Below, one piece after another: positions 1 to 7,716 of a DNA stretch of 64,000 nt. The notes beneath the pieces were generated by a model. That model saw nothing but the letters and a program-made list of their open reading frames with translations. It did not search any database and was not told where the DNA came from. The position numbers and the translations under genes were made by a program. The stretch comes from a virus. Location: positions 1 to 64,000 of IMG/VR virus record IMGVR_UViG_3300015263_000969. One strand, given 5' to 3'. Positions within the stretch are counted from its first letter, which is position 1, and each line of letters starts with the position of its first letter.

Positions 1-6
1 GCCGTC

Positions 7-1317
7 GTGACGACCGAACACGACAAGGCCGGCCTTGCCAGCGTGGAGGAGGTCTCCGACGCAGCCCTCGAGTCCGCCGAGGACGCGCTGTTCCGGCGCG
101 CGGTCGAACTGGCGCACCCGGCCTACGCGTCGAACGCCGGACGCATCCCGGGCGAGATCTCTGACGCCGACGCGATGCCCGTGGCGTTCCTGCGGTTCGT
201 CGACGCGATCGCAGACCGCCGGCTGCAGGACAAGCCGCAGGCGTGCGGGTGGTGTATCCGCGCTGCCGGCGATGACGAACTGGCGCGTGCGAACGCCAAG
301 ATCTTCACGCTCGCAGAGATTTGCGAGCACATAGTGACATGCCCGAACAACCCGCTCGTCGAGGTACTCGAGGATGCGCAGACGATGCTCGATGAGGTCG
401 CGGCAGAGCGGGATCTCTGCACCGCCCGCGTCGACGCTCACACCGAACGGATCGCGGAGCTGCTCGCCGACGTCGCCGCCTGGCGCGCGATCGCAGAGGT
501 CGGCTGGGAGCAGCGCGCCGAGCTCAAGCGCCAGCTCCAGCATGCCGCCGCCCGCGAGGAGTTCCTGCTCCTAGATCGCGCCGCGGCCGATGCGGCGATC
601 GAGACGCTGACGCGCCAGAATGCCAGGTGCGGAACCGTTTGCGAGGAGCTGATGGAACAGCTTGATCTCGCCAACAAGAACAGCAACGCCTACCGCGACG
701 CGCACATGGCCTACCAGCGGTGGGCATCGAAGCTCGCGCCCGAAGCCGTCGGCGACGCCGAGAAGCGTGAGGCGATCGGGGCGACAAACGCCGAGGTGCA
801 GCGGCTGACGACGCGGCGCGATGAACTGCTCGCGCTGGTCGCGCGGATCTCGCAGGAGGAGCCGCTGCCCGACGAGGTGCAGAACGCGCTTGACCAGCGC
901 GGCGCGCTGCTCGCCGAGGTTGGGACGCTGCGGGCTAAGGTGGCAGCGACCCATCGCGAGGCGAACATGCTCATCGAAGGGCTGTACGACGTTACCGCCG
1001 ACCGCGACCACCTCCGCGCCGCGCTGGACGTCGAGATCGATGGCCGGGCCGAAGCGATTCTCGAGCTGCACCTCGCGCAGAACGAGGCAGCGGTGGCGCG
1101 CCGAGTCCTCGCGCGGCTCATGGAGCCGGAGCGGTGTGCCCACTCCGTCACCGCGCGCGGGAAGAACGCCCCGCGGCGTTACGGCTCGTGGGCTACCGAG
1201 GTCTGTCAGGCGTGCGGCGCGTTCCGGACGCATGGCCACGACGTCGGTCGCTCGCAGATGAGCGAGTGGCGACCCGCGAGCGAGTACGCCGAGGCGACGA
1301 ACGCCGAGGAGGACTGA
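7..1317 (+). CDS. Large coiled-coil hypothetical protein with C-terminal Cys/His cluster
   Basis: The 436-residue protein is rich in Ala, Glu, Arg and Leu, with long heptad-like stretches over about residues 110-370, so it is probably a coiled-coil helical protein. Near the C-terminus a Cys-Ala-His stretch and a CQAC pair followed by HGH (about residues 378-412) could bind zinc. I used GTG at 7, the first start in the window; the true start may lie upstream. The stop is followed two bases later by the ATG of the deaminase-like gene, so the two are probably cotranscribed. I do not recognise the family. It resembles the other Ala/Glu-rich coiled-coil protein at 9576-11372 in composition only. 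Confidence 0.7.
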   Translation: MTTEHDKAGLASVEEVSDAALESAEDALFRRAVELAHPAYASNAGRIPGEISDADAMPVAFLRFVDAIADRRLQDKPQACGWCIRAAGDDELARANAKIFTLAEICEHIVTCPNNPLVEVLEDAQTMLDEVAAERDLCTARVDAHTERIAELLADVAAWRAIAEVGWEQRAELKRQLQHAAAREEFLLLDRAAADAAIETLTRQNARCGTVCEELMEQLDLANKNSNAYRDAHMAYQRWASKLAPEAVGDAEKREAIGATNAEVQRLTTRRDELLALVARISQEEPLPDEVQNALDQRGALLAEVGTLRAKVAATHREANMLIEGLYDVTADRDHLRAALDVEIDGRAEAILELHLAQNEAAVARRVLARLMEPERCAHSVTARGKNAPRRYGSWATEVCQACGAFRTHGHDVGRSQMSEWRPASEYAEATNAEED

Positions 1318-1319
1318 GC

Positions 1320-1871
1320 ATGTCGAACGCACCGCCCGATCATGTCATCCGCCATGCCGTCGCCATCGGCGCCGGCTCTCCTTGCGCCAAGAGCAAGCGT
1401 GGCGCTGCGGTGTTCGACCCGGCGAGCGGCGCCGTGCTCGGCCTCGGCCACAACGGCCAGCCCGCGCCGCTCGGCTGCACCGGCTCGGTCGCGTGCCGCG
1501 AGGCGTGCGGCAAGCTGTGCGTGCACGCCGAGGTGCGGGCGATCCGCGACGCGCTGCTGACGTGCGATGTTGATGACCCGGATGTCACCGCGTCGCTTCC
1601 CGGCCTCGAGCTGGTGCATGCCAAGGTTGTCAACGGGCTCCTCGTGCCCGGCGGCGGTCCGTCGTGCTGGCAGTGCTCACGAGAGGTACTGGACGTGCGG
1701 CTCGCGGCGGTATGGCTGTACGAGCAGCCGGTTGTCCGCTTCCGGCCGACTCAGGGATTCTTCCCGCAGGAAGAGGTGTTCCCGGACGGCGAACCACGAT
1801 GGGTCCGCTACACCGCCGAGGAGTTCCACCGCGTGACGCTCGCAGCGTGCGGGCTCGAGGTGCCGCGATGA
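1320..1871 (+). CDS. Cytidine/deoxycytidylate deaminase-like zinc enzyme
   Basis: The 183-residue protein carries the deaminase signature: His-Ala-Glu at residues 69-71 (HAEVRAI), with a zinc ligand and proton-shuttle glutamate, followed by PSCWQC, whose Cys106 and Cys109 supply the other ligands. Family members hydrolyse the amino group of cytidine, dCMP or related bases. The extra cysteines before HAE (residues 53-67) are common in dCMP-deaminase-like proteins. Phages often use such enzymes to feed dTMP synthesis, but substrate cannot be told from sequence, and a base-modifying or defence-related role is possible. The ATG is two bases after the previous stop, and the TGA overlaps the next ATG. 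Confidence 0.85.
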   Translation: MSNAPPDHVIRHAVAIGAGSPCAKSKRGAAVFDPASGAVLGLGHNGQPAPLGCTGSVACREACGKLCVHAEVRAIRDALLTCDVDDPDVTASLPGLELVHAKVVNGLLVPGGGPSCWQCSREVLDVRLAAVWLYEQPVVRFRPTQGFFPQEEVFPDGEPRWVRYTAEEFHRVTLAACGLEVPR

Positions 1872-2551
1872 CGGCGGCATCGGCAGCGCGCGCCGAGCCT
1901 CGCGAGCGTGGCATCATCTTCACGGACACCGTGTCGGCGCTCCTCGACGGCACGAAGACGCAGACCCGCAGGATCGTGAAGCTGCCGGCTGGCCACACCG
2001 AGTTCTACGTCGATCCGGGCGGCACGGTGTTCGGGCCGGGTCCGTACCTCAAGTTCCCAGCGACCGATATGCAGATCGGCCACGGCCGGATCCGCTGCCC
2101 GTACGGCTACCCCGGCGATCGCTTCTACGTGAAGGAGCGCTGGGACTACTTCGGCGGCGACGAGTACATCTACCAGCGCGAGCCCGGCGCGGTGCTCTAC
2201 GAGGCCGGCTGCGACCTGACGCAGATCGGCCGGCGATGGCGGAACCCGATGTTCATGCCGCGATGGGCCGCTCGGCTCCGCTTCGAGCTGACCGAGGTGC
2301 GCGTGCAGCGCGTACAGGAGATCACCGAGGAGGACGCGCGTGCCGAGATCGGCGACTCGCTCCACGGCGTCCTCGACGACACCGAGATCTGCCGCCTGGC
2401 GAAGCTCGCCGGCTGCATGGCCACGGATACCCGCGCGTGGTTCGCGGCGGCGTGGGACATGATCCACGGGCGCGGCGCGTGGGAGCGCAACGATCACGTC
2501 TGGGCGCTGACGTTCAAGCCAGCAGCGCCGGCGGAAGGAGCGACGAGGTGA
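1868..2551 (+). CDS. Phage ASCH-like protein (KTQTRR family)
   Basis: The 227-residue protein begins with a segment ending KTQTRR, followed by a VKERW element and by FMPRWAARLRFELTEVRV about 105 residues in. These are hallmarks of a widespread phage family related to ASCH domains, which have a PUA-like fold predicted to bind RNA. The biochemical role is unknown; these genes sit in accessory regions of many tailed phages. The ATG overlaps the stop of the deaminase gene (ATGA), with a GAGGTG ribosome site about seven bases upstream, and it precedes the next gene by another four-base overlap. Confidence 0.8.
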   Translation: MTAASAARAEPRERGIIFTDTVSALLDGTKTQTRRIVKLPAGHTEFYVDPGGTVFGPGPYLKFPATDMQIGHGRIRCPYGYPGDRFYVKERWDYFGGDEYIYQREPGAVLYEAGCDLTQIGRRWRNPMFMPRWAARLRFELTEVRVQRVQEITEEDARAEIGDSLHGVLDDTEICRLAKLAGCMATDTRAWFAAAWDMIHGRGAWERNDHVWALTFKPAAPAEGATR

Positions 2552-2778
2552 CGGGCATCGAGCACATGGCCGCCAGGAAGGAGACGCGCCGGCTCCGCGC
2601 GCTCCACCGGCTGGTCGTGGCGGCGGTCAAGCACGCCGACGCGATCGAGGAGCCCAAGGCTGTGACCGGGCCGGACAAGTACGACCGGTCCATGTCGACG
2701 GGCGCCGCGGTCTCCGCGGCCGCGATCGACTTCGCCCGCTCGCTCAGCAAGACCGACAGGGAGCGGTTCGGGCGATGA
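2548..2778 (+). CDS. Small basic hypothetical protein
   Basis: The 76-residue, Arg/Lys/Ala-rich protein is not recognised. GTG at 2548 overlaps the previous stop and lies eight bases after a strong GGAAGGAG ribosome site, which favours it over the internal ATG at 2566. It is part of the tightly overlapping rightward string and overlaps the next gene by four bases. No motif or membrane segment is visible. Confidence 0.65.
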   Translation: MTGIEHMAARKETRRLRALHRLVVAAVKHADAIEEPKAVTGPDKYDRSMSTGAAVSAAAIDFARSLSKTDRERFGR

Positions 2779-3020
2779 CGGAGTCCGACGTCGACAAGCT
2801 CCGCCAGCTTCTCGATGCTGCGCGTTGGGCTGCTCGATCGTACGATCGGCGTGGCAGGCCCAAGACGCCGTGCACTTGGTCGCATCCGCTCTGCATGGGC
2901 AGGGCGATGGACACCGGCTGCACATGCAAGGCACCCGGCCGCGACGATCGCGATCGTATGCTCGGCGAGTGCGCCGATCTGCTCGAGCGCGTGCTCGCGG
3001 ATGCCGAGGTCACCCCATGA
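2775..3020 (+). CDS. Small hypothetical protein with cysteine pairs
   Basis: The 81-residue protein starts with a helical MTESDVDKLRQLL segment, has a central part with four cysteines (CTW, CMG and CTC) that may coordinate a metal, and ends with a second amphipathic helix. The family is not recognised. ATG at 2775 overlaps the preceding stop. It is the last convincing gene before the promoter at 3101-3129. Confidence 0.6.
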   Translation: MTESDVDKLRQLLDAARWAARSYDRRGRPKTPCTWSHPLCMGRAMDTGCTCKAPGRDDRDRMLGECADLLERVLADAEVTP

Positions 3021-3097
3021 GCCTCGCCTGCGGAGCGGCGTCGCGGCCGACGAGTACCAGCGCGGCGCCGCGCACGCGGAAGCGTGACACGAAATAG
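3017..3097 (+). CDS. Possible 26-residue peptide
   Basis: An ATG overlapping the previous stop in the ATGA style of this region opens a 26-codon frame of basic, serine/threonine-rich residues. It ends just before the promoter at 3101. The overlap is the only support, so this may simply be the tail of the transcript. Confidence 0.25.
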   Translation: MSLACGAASRPTSTSAAPRTRKRDTK

Positions 3098-3129
3098 CAG
3101 TTGACAAGTCGTGGGGCGCTGGGCATGAT
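3088..3129 (+). promoter_or_regulatory. Promoter with class II operator; start on the start codon
   Basis: TTGACA (3101-3106), 17 bp, CATGAT (3124-3129), then six bases to the GTG at 3136, so transcription is predicted to begin on or next to the start codon. An inverted repeat CACGA (3088-3092) / TCGTG (3109-3113) with 16 bp between is centred on the -35 box. The same repeat with the same spacing lies at 8182-8207. Confidence 0.7.
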
Positions 3130-3135
3130 GGGGGC

Positions 3136-3312
3136 GTGACCACCCCAGATCTCATCGCCGCCTACGCCCGTTGCGAGGCTCGCCGTGCCATCTCGGTCCG
3201 CCGGGTCGACCCCGATGGCGCCGAGCGCATCGTGCAGGCGGCCCGCGCCGAGTGCGAGAGGATGAGGGCAGCGGCGGGGCTGGGGACGATGGGAGCGACG
3301 TTCGTTGGTTGA
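3136..3312 (+). CDS. Small hypothetical protein, probably leaderless
   Basis: The 58-residue Ala/Arg-rich helical protein starts with GTG at 3136. The start is set by the promoter at 3101-3129, whose predicted transcription start falls on this codon. It is the first gene of a new transcription unit that continues into the TITD-family gene at 3347. Function unknown. Confidence 0.6.
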   Translation: MTTPDLIAAYARCEARRAISVRRVDPDGAERIVQAARAECERMRAAAGLGTMGATFVG

Positions 3313-3346
3313 GCGCAGGCCGCCTCACGGGCGGCGAGGAGGTACC

Positions 3347-3616
3347 ATGTCGAACACCGTCACCGTCACCGGCGCGACGATCACGGACGAGCAGATCCGA
3401 GAACTGCGGCTCTCGTGCGCTCGCATCCTTGCGAACGAGGAAATGCTCGGTCACGTTCAGAGCAAGGACTGGGAGCGCGTCCTTGCGGACTTCAACGCGT
3501 GTGATGCCGCGCTCGGCCGCGTGCGCAACTCTAGGCGTGCCCCGGGATACAGGGCCGAGGCACGTGCCCGCTGCGCCGCCGCCTGGAACGCGCGGCATGG
3601 CAAGGAGGGGCGGTGA
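3347..3616 (+). CDS. TITD-QIREL / ARARCAAAWNARHG family protein
   Basis: The 89-residue helical protein starts at an ATG four bases after AGGAGG. Its N-terminal ITDEQIREL and C-terminal ARARCAAAWNARHG recur in the product at 17529-17726, and the last 15 residues recur in degenerate form at the end of the product at 3885-4016, so this is a small paralogous family. I know of similar short proteins in phages and GC-rich genomes but of no function. The stop overlaps the next GTG. Confidence 0.7.
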   Translation: MSNTVTVTGATITDEQIRELRLSCARILANEEMLGHVQSKDWERVLADFNACDAALGRVRNSRRAPGYRAEARARCAAAWNARHGKEGR

Positions 3617-3888
3617 GCAAGCACGTCGGACCGGTCCATTGGCGGTGCGACCGCTGCGGCCATCTCGGCCCAGAGGTCGACGCAAACGAGGTGCTTCCGT
3701 ACCAGTGGCTCTCGCTGGACGTTCTCCCCGGCATCCCGCAGCTCCGATCCGAGGCGGCGCGCCGGTCGACCGTCCACCTCTGCGAGGGATGCGCGAGGGA
3801 CTGGCTGTTCTCGGTGCTCACCGTCGCGTCGGATGACGTGGAGCGACTGCGTTCGCTCTGGCAACGCCTGCCGGAGCCGCGACCATGA
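3613..3888 (+). CDS. Zinc-ribbon hypothetical protein
   Basis: The 91-residue protein has CDRC near residue 12 and CEGC near residue 58, a spaced pair of CxxC knuckles expected to hold one zinc ion. The GTG overlaps the previous stop. Zinc ribbons are frequent among the small genes here; this one has no detectable sequence link to the paralogous pair at 18.4 and 29.2 kb. A nucleic-acid or protein-binding role is plausible but unproven. Confidence 0.65.
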   Translation: MSKHVGPVHWRCDRCGHLGPEVDANEVLPYQWLSLDVLPGIPQLRSEAARRSTVHLCEGCARDWLFSVLTVASDDVERLRSLWQRLPEPRP

Positions 3889-4016
3889 GCGCCCGGGCCG
3901 GAGTGGCGAGGGCGCCGAGGAAGCAGCAGGCGCCGCCGCACGAAGCGCGTGTCTCTCGAGCTCGCGATCGCTGCGCCGCCGTCTTGAACGCGCGGCATGG
4001 CAAGGAGAGGCGGTGA
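3885..4016 (+). CDS. 43-residue protein with duplicated C-terminal tail
   Basis: ATG at 3885 overlaps the previous stop. The last 15 codons (RCAAVLNARHGKERR) are a near copy of the end of the gene at 3347-3616, and at the DNA level about 45 bp at 3571-3615 match 3971-4016. The rest is a basic linker. It may be a truncated duplicate kept for translational coupling. The next GTG overlaps its stop. Confidence 0.5.
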   Translation: MSARAGVARAPRKQQAPPHEARVSRARDRCAAVLNARHGKERR

Positions 4017-4225
4017 CCCGCGCGCGCAGAGCCGCCATCGTGCGGCGAACACGGCTCTACCTGGCGACCCTGATCGAGGTTGTCCACACGCACGCGGACG
4101 GCCTCTACGAGGGCTGCGAGTCGGACGAGGAGTGCGCTCTCGCGAAGTCAACGGCGCTGCGTCTCGCCGAGGAGATTCGAGCTCGGACCGGCAGGCCATC
4201 AAGCCCCACCCCGGAGCCTCGCTGA
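4013..4225 (+). CDS. Small hypothetical protein
   Basis: The 70-residue protein begins with a very basic helix (VTRARRAAIVRRTR) followed by an acidic loop with two cysteines (CESDEEC). The family is not recognised. GTG at 4013 overlaps the preceding stop, and its end lies in the 21-bp sequence CACCCCGGAGCCTCGCTGATG that is repeated at 5245-5265. Confidence 0.55.
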   Translation: MTRARRAAIVRRTRLYLATLIEVVHTHADGLYEGCESDEECALAKSTALRLAEEIRARTGRPSSPTPEPR

Positions 4226-4227
4226 TG
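4207..4227 (+). repeat. 21-bp direct repeat, left copy
   Basis: CACCCCGGAGCCTCGCTGATG is identical to 5245-5265. Both copies end on the start codon of a gene. They bracket the lipoprotein gene and may mark a recombination scar. Confidence 0.8.
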
Positions 4228-4428
4228 CCACCCACACCGTTCGAGATCCGTGCCGCCGAGATCGCCGAGTGCGGCAGCGGCTCGCCGATGACGCCAGATG
4301 AGCGCGAGGGCTGGCGCGGGTTCCCGGCCGTCGACCAGGAGCGAGCGACGATGACGAGACGCCCCGTGGACGCCGATGACACCGGCGCCGACGGGACAGC
4401 TTGTCTGTCCAGAAAGGTACTGACATGA
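4225..4428 (+). CDS. Small hypothetical protein
   Basis: The 67-residue polar protein has no recognised motif. ATG at 4225 overlaps the stop of the previous gene within the left copy of the 21-bp direct repeat. The stop overlaps the ATG of the lipoprotein gene, suggesting coupled translation. Confidence 0.5.
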   Translation: MPPTPFEIRAAEIAECGSGSPMTPDEREGWRGFPAVDQERATMTRRPVDADDTGADGTACLSRKVLT

Positions 4429-5168
4429 GACGACTAATGATCCTGGTCTTGATTCTGATGGGCGGATGCGTGGAGGACCCCGGCATTGGGGTCTTGGCGC
4501 AGGCCGAGCGGAACGACAACCCGAACCCCCAGGACCGGGCGGGCTGCGACGAAAAGCCCGGCGGCGGGTGCCCGCTGCCGGATCCGCAGCAGACGTTCGA
4601 CGCCAACCAGTGCCACAACGTCGAGTACTACTGGGATCACATGCTCGAGTGCTGGGCGGCCGGCATGGAGGTGTGGGACGGGCTGTGCGATACCACGACG
4701 CCTCCATCCCGACCGTGGGATGTCCCCGGAGAGGAGGTGATCGATTGGTCGACGTGCAGCGGCGATCGACTGCCGCCGTACACCTGCAAGTCGTGCGGGC
4801 TGTTCGACGGCAGGTCGCCGGACGATCCGGGGAGACCCAACCCCTCCTGTACGGAGGTGGAGGGCGCAGGGCACCCGAACCCGGGGTTCTGGCCCCCGCA
4901 GGGGATCGACTTCAACCGCTGCTGGTGGGGCGACACGCGGTATCGCGATGGGTCGGTGATCTTCCCAGGCGGAGGACCGCGCCCTGGTCCACTTGACGAG
5001 CATCCGCAGGTGCCGTGGTTTGCGCCCTGGACCGAGCGCCAGATCGAGGCGGCAGATGCGCCGGCGCCGGTGCTCTGTGTCGAATGGTCTGGAGTCAACC
5101 TCTGCGTCTCACGACAGCGAGTAGGTGACATCGAGTCGTTGCGGATGTACTCGTTCCCGCGAGAGTAG
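4425..5168 (+). CDS. Cysteine- and tryptophan-rich phage lipoprotein
   Basis: The 247-residue protein starts with a type II signal peptide: MRRLMILVLILMGGC, with basic residues, a hydrophobic run and the lipobox LMGG before Cys15. It should be exported and lipid-anchored. The mature part is rich in Cys, Trp, Pro and Gly, suggesting a small disulfide-linked extracytoplasmic domain. Phage lipoproteins made outside the lysis cassette are often morons that change the host envelope, for example by blocking superinfection; that role is inference. It is flanked by the two copies of a 21-bp direct repeat. An alternative in-frame start at 4401 would spoil the signal peptide. Confidence 0.8.
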   Translation: MRRLMILVLILMGGCVEDPGIGVLAQAERNDNPNPQDRAGCDEKPGGGCPLPDPQQTFDANQCHNVEYYWDHMLECWAAGMEVWDGLCDTTTPPSRPWDVPGEEVIDWSTCSGDRLPPYTCKSCGLFDGRSPDDPGRPNPSCTEVEGAGHPNPGFWPPQGIDFNRCWWGDTRYRDGSVIFPGGGPRPGPLDEHPQVPWFAPWTERQIEAADAPAPVLCVEWSGVNLCVSRQRVGDIESLRMYSFPRE

Positions 5169-5244
5169 CCGTTCCAGCTGCCGCGGTCCCCGTCTGACGC
5201 TACACCCGCGACTACGAGCGCATGCCTCGCTCGGCTGACACCGA

Positions 5245-5265
5245 CACCCCGGAGCCTCGCTGATG
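5245..5265 (+). repeat. 21-bp direct repeat, right copy
   Basis: Identical to 4207-4227. It supplies the ribosome site and start codon of the next gene. The preceding bases 5169-5244 hold no gene or clear terminator. Confidence 0.8.
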
Positions 5266-5577
5266 CGCCAGCCCAGCGCCCCATTCCTCCCCATCACCGC
5301 GATCCGCGCGCACCTCCCCGAGATGGAGGGCCGCGACGTCTCGCGCATCTGCCGCGGCCCTGGTGGGTTCCTCGAAGCGTACGAGGACGCCGACGGCAAC
5401 CCGGCCCGACTTCCGCCGTGGTGGCACGCGAGGCGCGCGGCCTTCATCGCGCGGATGCACGGGCAGGCGGTGCGCAGGGGCGAGCCTCCGCGCGACGCCC
5501 AGGGTCGGCTCACGCGGAGATCGTTCGCGCTGTTTGCGTGGGCGTTCGACTGTGAGGCCCAGGAGACCAGCCGATGA
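5263..5577 (+). CDS. Hypothetical protein
   Basis: The 104-residue basic protein is rich in Arg and aromatic residues, with PPWWHARRAAFIARMHGQA in the middle. The family is not recognised. Its start lies in the right copy of the 21-bp repeat (CGGAG ribosome site about nine bases upstream). The stop overlaps the next ATG. Confidence 0.6.
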   Translation: MRQPSAPFLPITAIRAHLPEMEGRDVSRICRGPGGFLEAYEDADGNPARLPPWWHARRAAFIARMHGQAVRRGEPPRDAQGRLTRRSFALFAWAFDCEAQETSR

Positions 5578-5762
5578 CCCTCGACGAGCTCTACGCGTCC
5601 ATCATGCCGCCACTCGTGGTGCACCGCGCAGTGCTCTCGCAGCGCACGGCTCCGTGCGGCGCACTGCTCGTGACGCGGGATGCGCCGCCCCTCGGTACGC
5701 TGCACCCCGAGCGGGTGACGTGCCCGGACTGCTCCGAGCGGATGACCGAGGAAGAGCGCTGA
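5574..5762 (+). CDS. Small CxxC protein
   Basis: The 62-residue protein has a single C-terminal CPDC knuckle and an earlier cysteine. Function unknown. ATG at 5574 overlaps the previous stop (ATGA) and the gene ends by overlapping the ATG of the XF1762-like gene. Confidence 0.55.
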   Translation: MTLDELYASIMPPLVVHRAVLSQRTAPCGALLVTRDAPPLGTLHPERVTCPDCSERMTEEER

Positions 5763-6250
5763 TGCCATCCGCCGCCACTCTTACGCTCGTCCCGCTGACG
5801 CTCCGCGAGGCCAACGCCTTCGTGTCGCGACACCACCGCCACCACCGAGCGGCTCGCGGGTGTCGGTTCTGCGTCGGCGCGAGGCGCGGAACCGAGTTGG
5901 TCGCCGTTGCGATCGTCGGACGGCCGGTCGCTCGCCGTCTGGACGACGGCACGACAGCCGAGGTGATCCGGCTGGCGTCGATCGACGGGCCACAGGAGAA
6001 CGGGCACGCGAGCGGTGCGTGCTCGAAATTGTACGCCGCTTGCTGGCGCGCCTGTCAGGCAATCGGCTACCGCCGGATCGTCACCTACACGCTGACAGGA
6101 GAGAACGGGGCGAGCCTGCGTGCAGTGGGGTGGCTTCGCATCGGAGAGGCGGGCGGTGGTTCATGGTCACGCGACGAACGGTTGCGCGAGGACAGCCACC
6201 CGCTCGAGCGCAAGGTTCGATGGGAGATGTCCACGAAGGGGCAACGCTGA
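5762..6250 (+). CDS. XF1762-like (GNAT-like) phage protein
   Basis: The 162-residue protein matches the XF1762 family in its ordered motifs: LTLREANAFVSRHHRHH at the start, VAVAIVGRPVARRLDDGT, then a Cys-containing SGACSKLYAACWRA helix and YTLTGENGASLRAVGW. The family is common in phages and shows GNAT-like features, but no reaction is established. ATG at 5762 overlaps the previous stop; longer upstream in-frame codons run through the real genes at 5263-5762 and are rejected. Confidence 0.8.
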   Translation: MPSAATLTLVPLTLREANAFVSRHHRHHRAARGCRFCVGARRGTELVAVAIVGRPVARRLDDGTTAEVIRLASIDGPQENGHASGACSKLYAACWRACQAIGYRRIVTYTLTGENGASLRAVGWLRIGEAGGGSWSRDERLREDSHPLERKVRWEMSTKGQR

Positions 6251-6555
6251 TGCCGTCAACCACCGCACCACCGGAACTGACCTGGCGCGACGTCTCCTCC
6301 TACGAGCGCGGCGAGCGCGGAACCGTCGAGTCGTGGGCCTGGTCGCTCGACCTCGCCGACGGTGTGCAGGTCACCGTCCATCGCTGGCGCGGCCTCGGCG
6401 GCTGGTATGTCACCTGCCATGTTCTCAAGGTCGACACCGAGGCGTTGTCCGCCACGACGCCGGCCGCGGCGCGCAAGCAAGCGATGATGGTCCTGCGCAA
6501 GCGAGCCCGGCGGATCCTGGCCGCGCTGTCCGTGTCGCCAGAGGAGCCACGCTGA
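6250..6555 (+). CDS. Hypothetical protein
   Basis: The 101-residue protein has an N-terminal half predicted to be beta-rich (WSLDLADGVQVTVHRW, GGWYVTCHVL) and a C-terminal basic helix. Not recognised. ATG at 6250 overlaps the previous stop in the CGCTGATG junction typical of this cluster. Confidence 0.6.
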   Translation: MPSTTAPPELTWRDVSSYERGERGTVESWAWSLDLADGVQVTVHRWRGLGGWYVTCHVLKVDTEALSATTPAAARKQAMMVLRKRARRILAALSVSPEEPR

Positions 6556-6935
6556 TGCGCGACCCCATCGACATCTCAGCACGCCGTTACCGCCTGCTCC
6601 GCGACGCGCGGATCCGCCAGATCGCAGACGCCTTCGCCAGCTCGCCGGCGATCATCACGACGGACACCGCCAGTCGCCGCGAGCTCGTCCTCATGACCGA
6701 CGACCCGCTCGAGCGCGGCAGCCGCCGCGTGACGTACCTGGCCAAGGACGGTCCGCGCGGGCACTTCACGAGCGCAAGCCACCGAGCCCTCATCGAGCAC
6801 GTCGCCGACGGGTATCCGGTTCACGCGAGGCCGGCCACCGATGCCGACGTGATCGTGTGGACCTCCACGCCGGAGTACGCGGACGGCGCCCGCCGCGTGC
6901 TCGAGGTTCAGCGGGCGAACGAGGCAAGACGATGA
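6555..6935 (+). CDS. Hypothetical protein
   Basis: The 126-residue Arg/Ala-rich mixed alpha/beta protein has no motif I recognise. ATG at 6555 overlaps the previous stop, and the stop overlaps the ATG of the DUF1643 gene, so it lies inside a translationally coupled run. Confidence 0.6.
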   Translation: MRDPIDISARRYRLLRDARIRQIADAFASSPAIITTDTASRRELVLMTDDPLERGSRRVTYLAKDGPRGHFTSASHRALIEHVADGYPVHARPATDADVIVWTSTPEYADGARRVLEVQRANEARR

Positions 6936-7522
6936 CCTCGCTCATTCCATGCGAGCGAGTGGTCGACGATCTCATCTTCGCGGAGTCGCCGCGTGGCCAG
7001 GCCGTGTTCTCCATGGACCGCGCCTACCGCTACCTCCTGCGCCGCTGGCTCTCATCGCGCGTCGACCGTCCAGCGGACGACCTCGGGCGTGTCCTGGCAG
7101 TCTGCATGGTCAACCCGAGCGACGCCGACGCATTCGAGGACGATCCGACGATCAACGAGCTGATCCGACGCTCCTCGCCGATCGGCGCCGACACGCTCGA
7201 GGTGGTCAACCTGTTCGCGCTCCGATCGTCGAACCCGAGCGCGCTGCGCGCTGCCGGGCCGGCGCAGTACGCCGGCCATAACGCGATCAACGATCGCTTC
7301 ATCCGCGCCGCTGCGGCGCGCGGGTTCATGACGATCGCCGCCTGGGGTAACAACGGAGTCCACTACGACCGTGCCGCGCTCGTGCGGAGAGCGGGAGGCG
7401 CGCTGCACGGCGTCGAGCTGCACTGCCTCGGCCTCACCTCCGATGGCTACCCGAAGCACCCGCTTGCGCGCGGCAAGCACCGCATCCCGCGGAACCTCGA
7501 GCCTGCGAGGCGGTCGCCGTGA
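6932..7522 (+). CDS. DUF1643 family protein
   Basis: The 196-residue protein shows the DUF1643 order of motifs: VNPSDADAFEDDPTI near residue 60, VVNLFALRSSNPSALR near 93, AAWGNNG near 141 and LGLTSDGYPKHPL near 172. The family is widespread in phages and mobile DNA; its biochemical function is unknown. The start at 6932 has a GAGG ribosome site and overlaps the previous stop. Confidence 0.85.
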   Translation: MTSLIPCERVVDDLIFAESPRGQAVFSMDRAYRYLLRRWLSSRVDRPADDLGRVLAVCMVNPSDADAFEDDPTINELIRRSSPIGADTLEVVNLFALRSSNPSALRAAGPAQYAGHNAINDRFIRAAAARGFMTIAAWGNNGVHYDRAALVRRAGGALHGVELHCLGLTSDGYPKHPLARGKHRIPRNLEPARRSP

Positions 7523-7716
7523 GCGATGACTACGTCCGCCAGCTCCTCGAGGTGCAGGACGCCTACCAGAACGCCGCCGAGATGCTCGCCCGCGTGGCCG
7601 CGGAGCGCGACCGGCTCGAGGCCGAGCGTGATGAGGCGCGTGCCGAGGCGGCCCGGCTGCGGCGGCTGGCTCGCGACGTTGCCGGCCTGAAGGACCCATA
7701 CCAGGAGATACCATGA
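7519..7716 (+). CDS. Short coiled-coil protein
   Basis: The 65-residue protein is almost entirely a predicted coiled coil (AAERDRLEAERDEARAEAAR). GTG at 7519 overlaps the DUF1643 stop. Probably an oligomerisation or adaptor peptide; function unknown. Confidence 0.55.
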   Translation: MSDDYVRQLLEVQDAYQNAAEMLARVAAERDRLEAERDEARAEAARLRRLARDVAGLKDPYQEIP

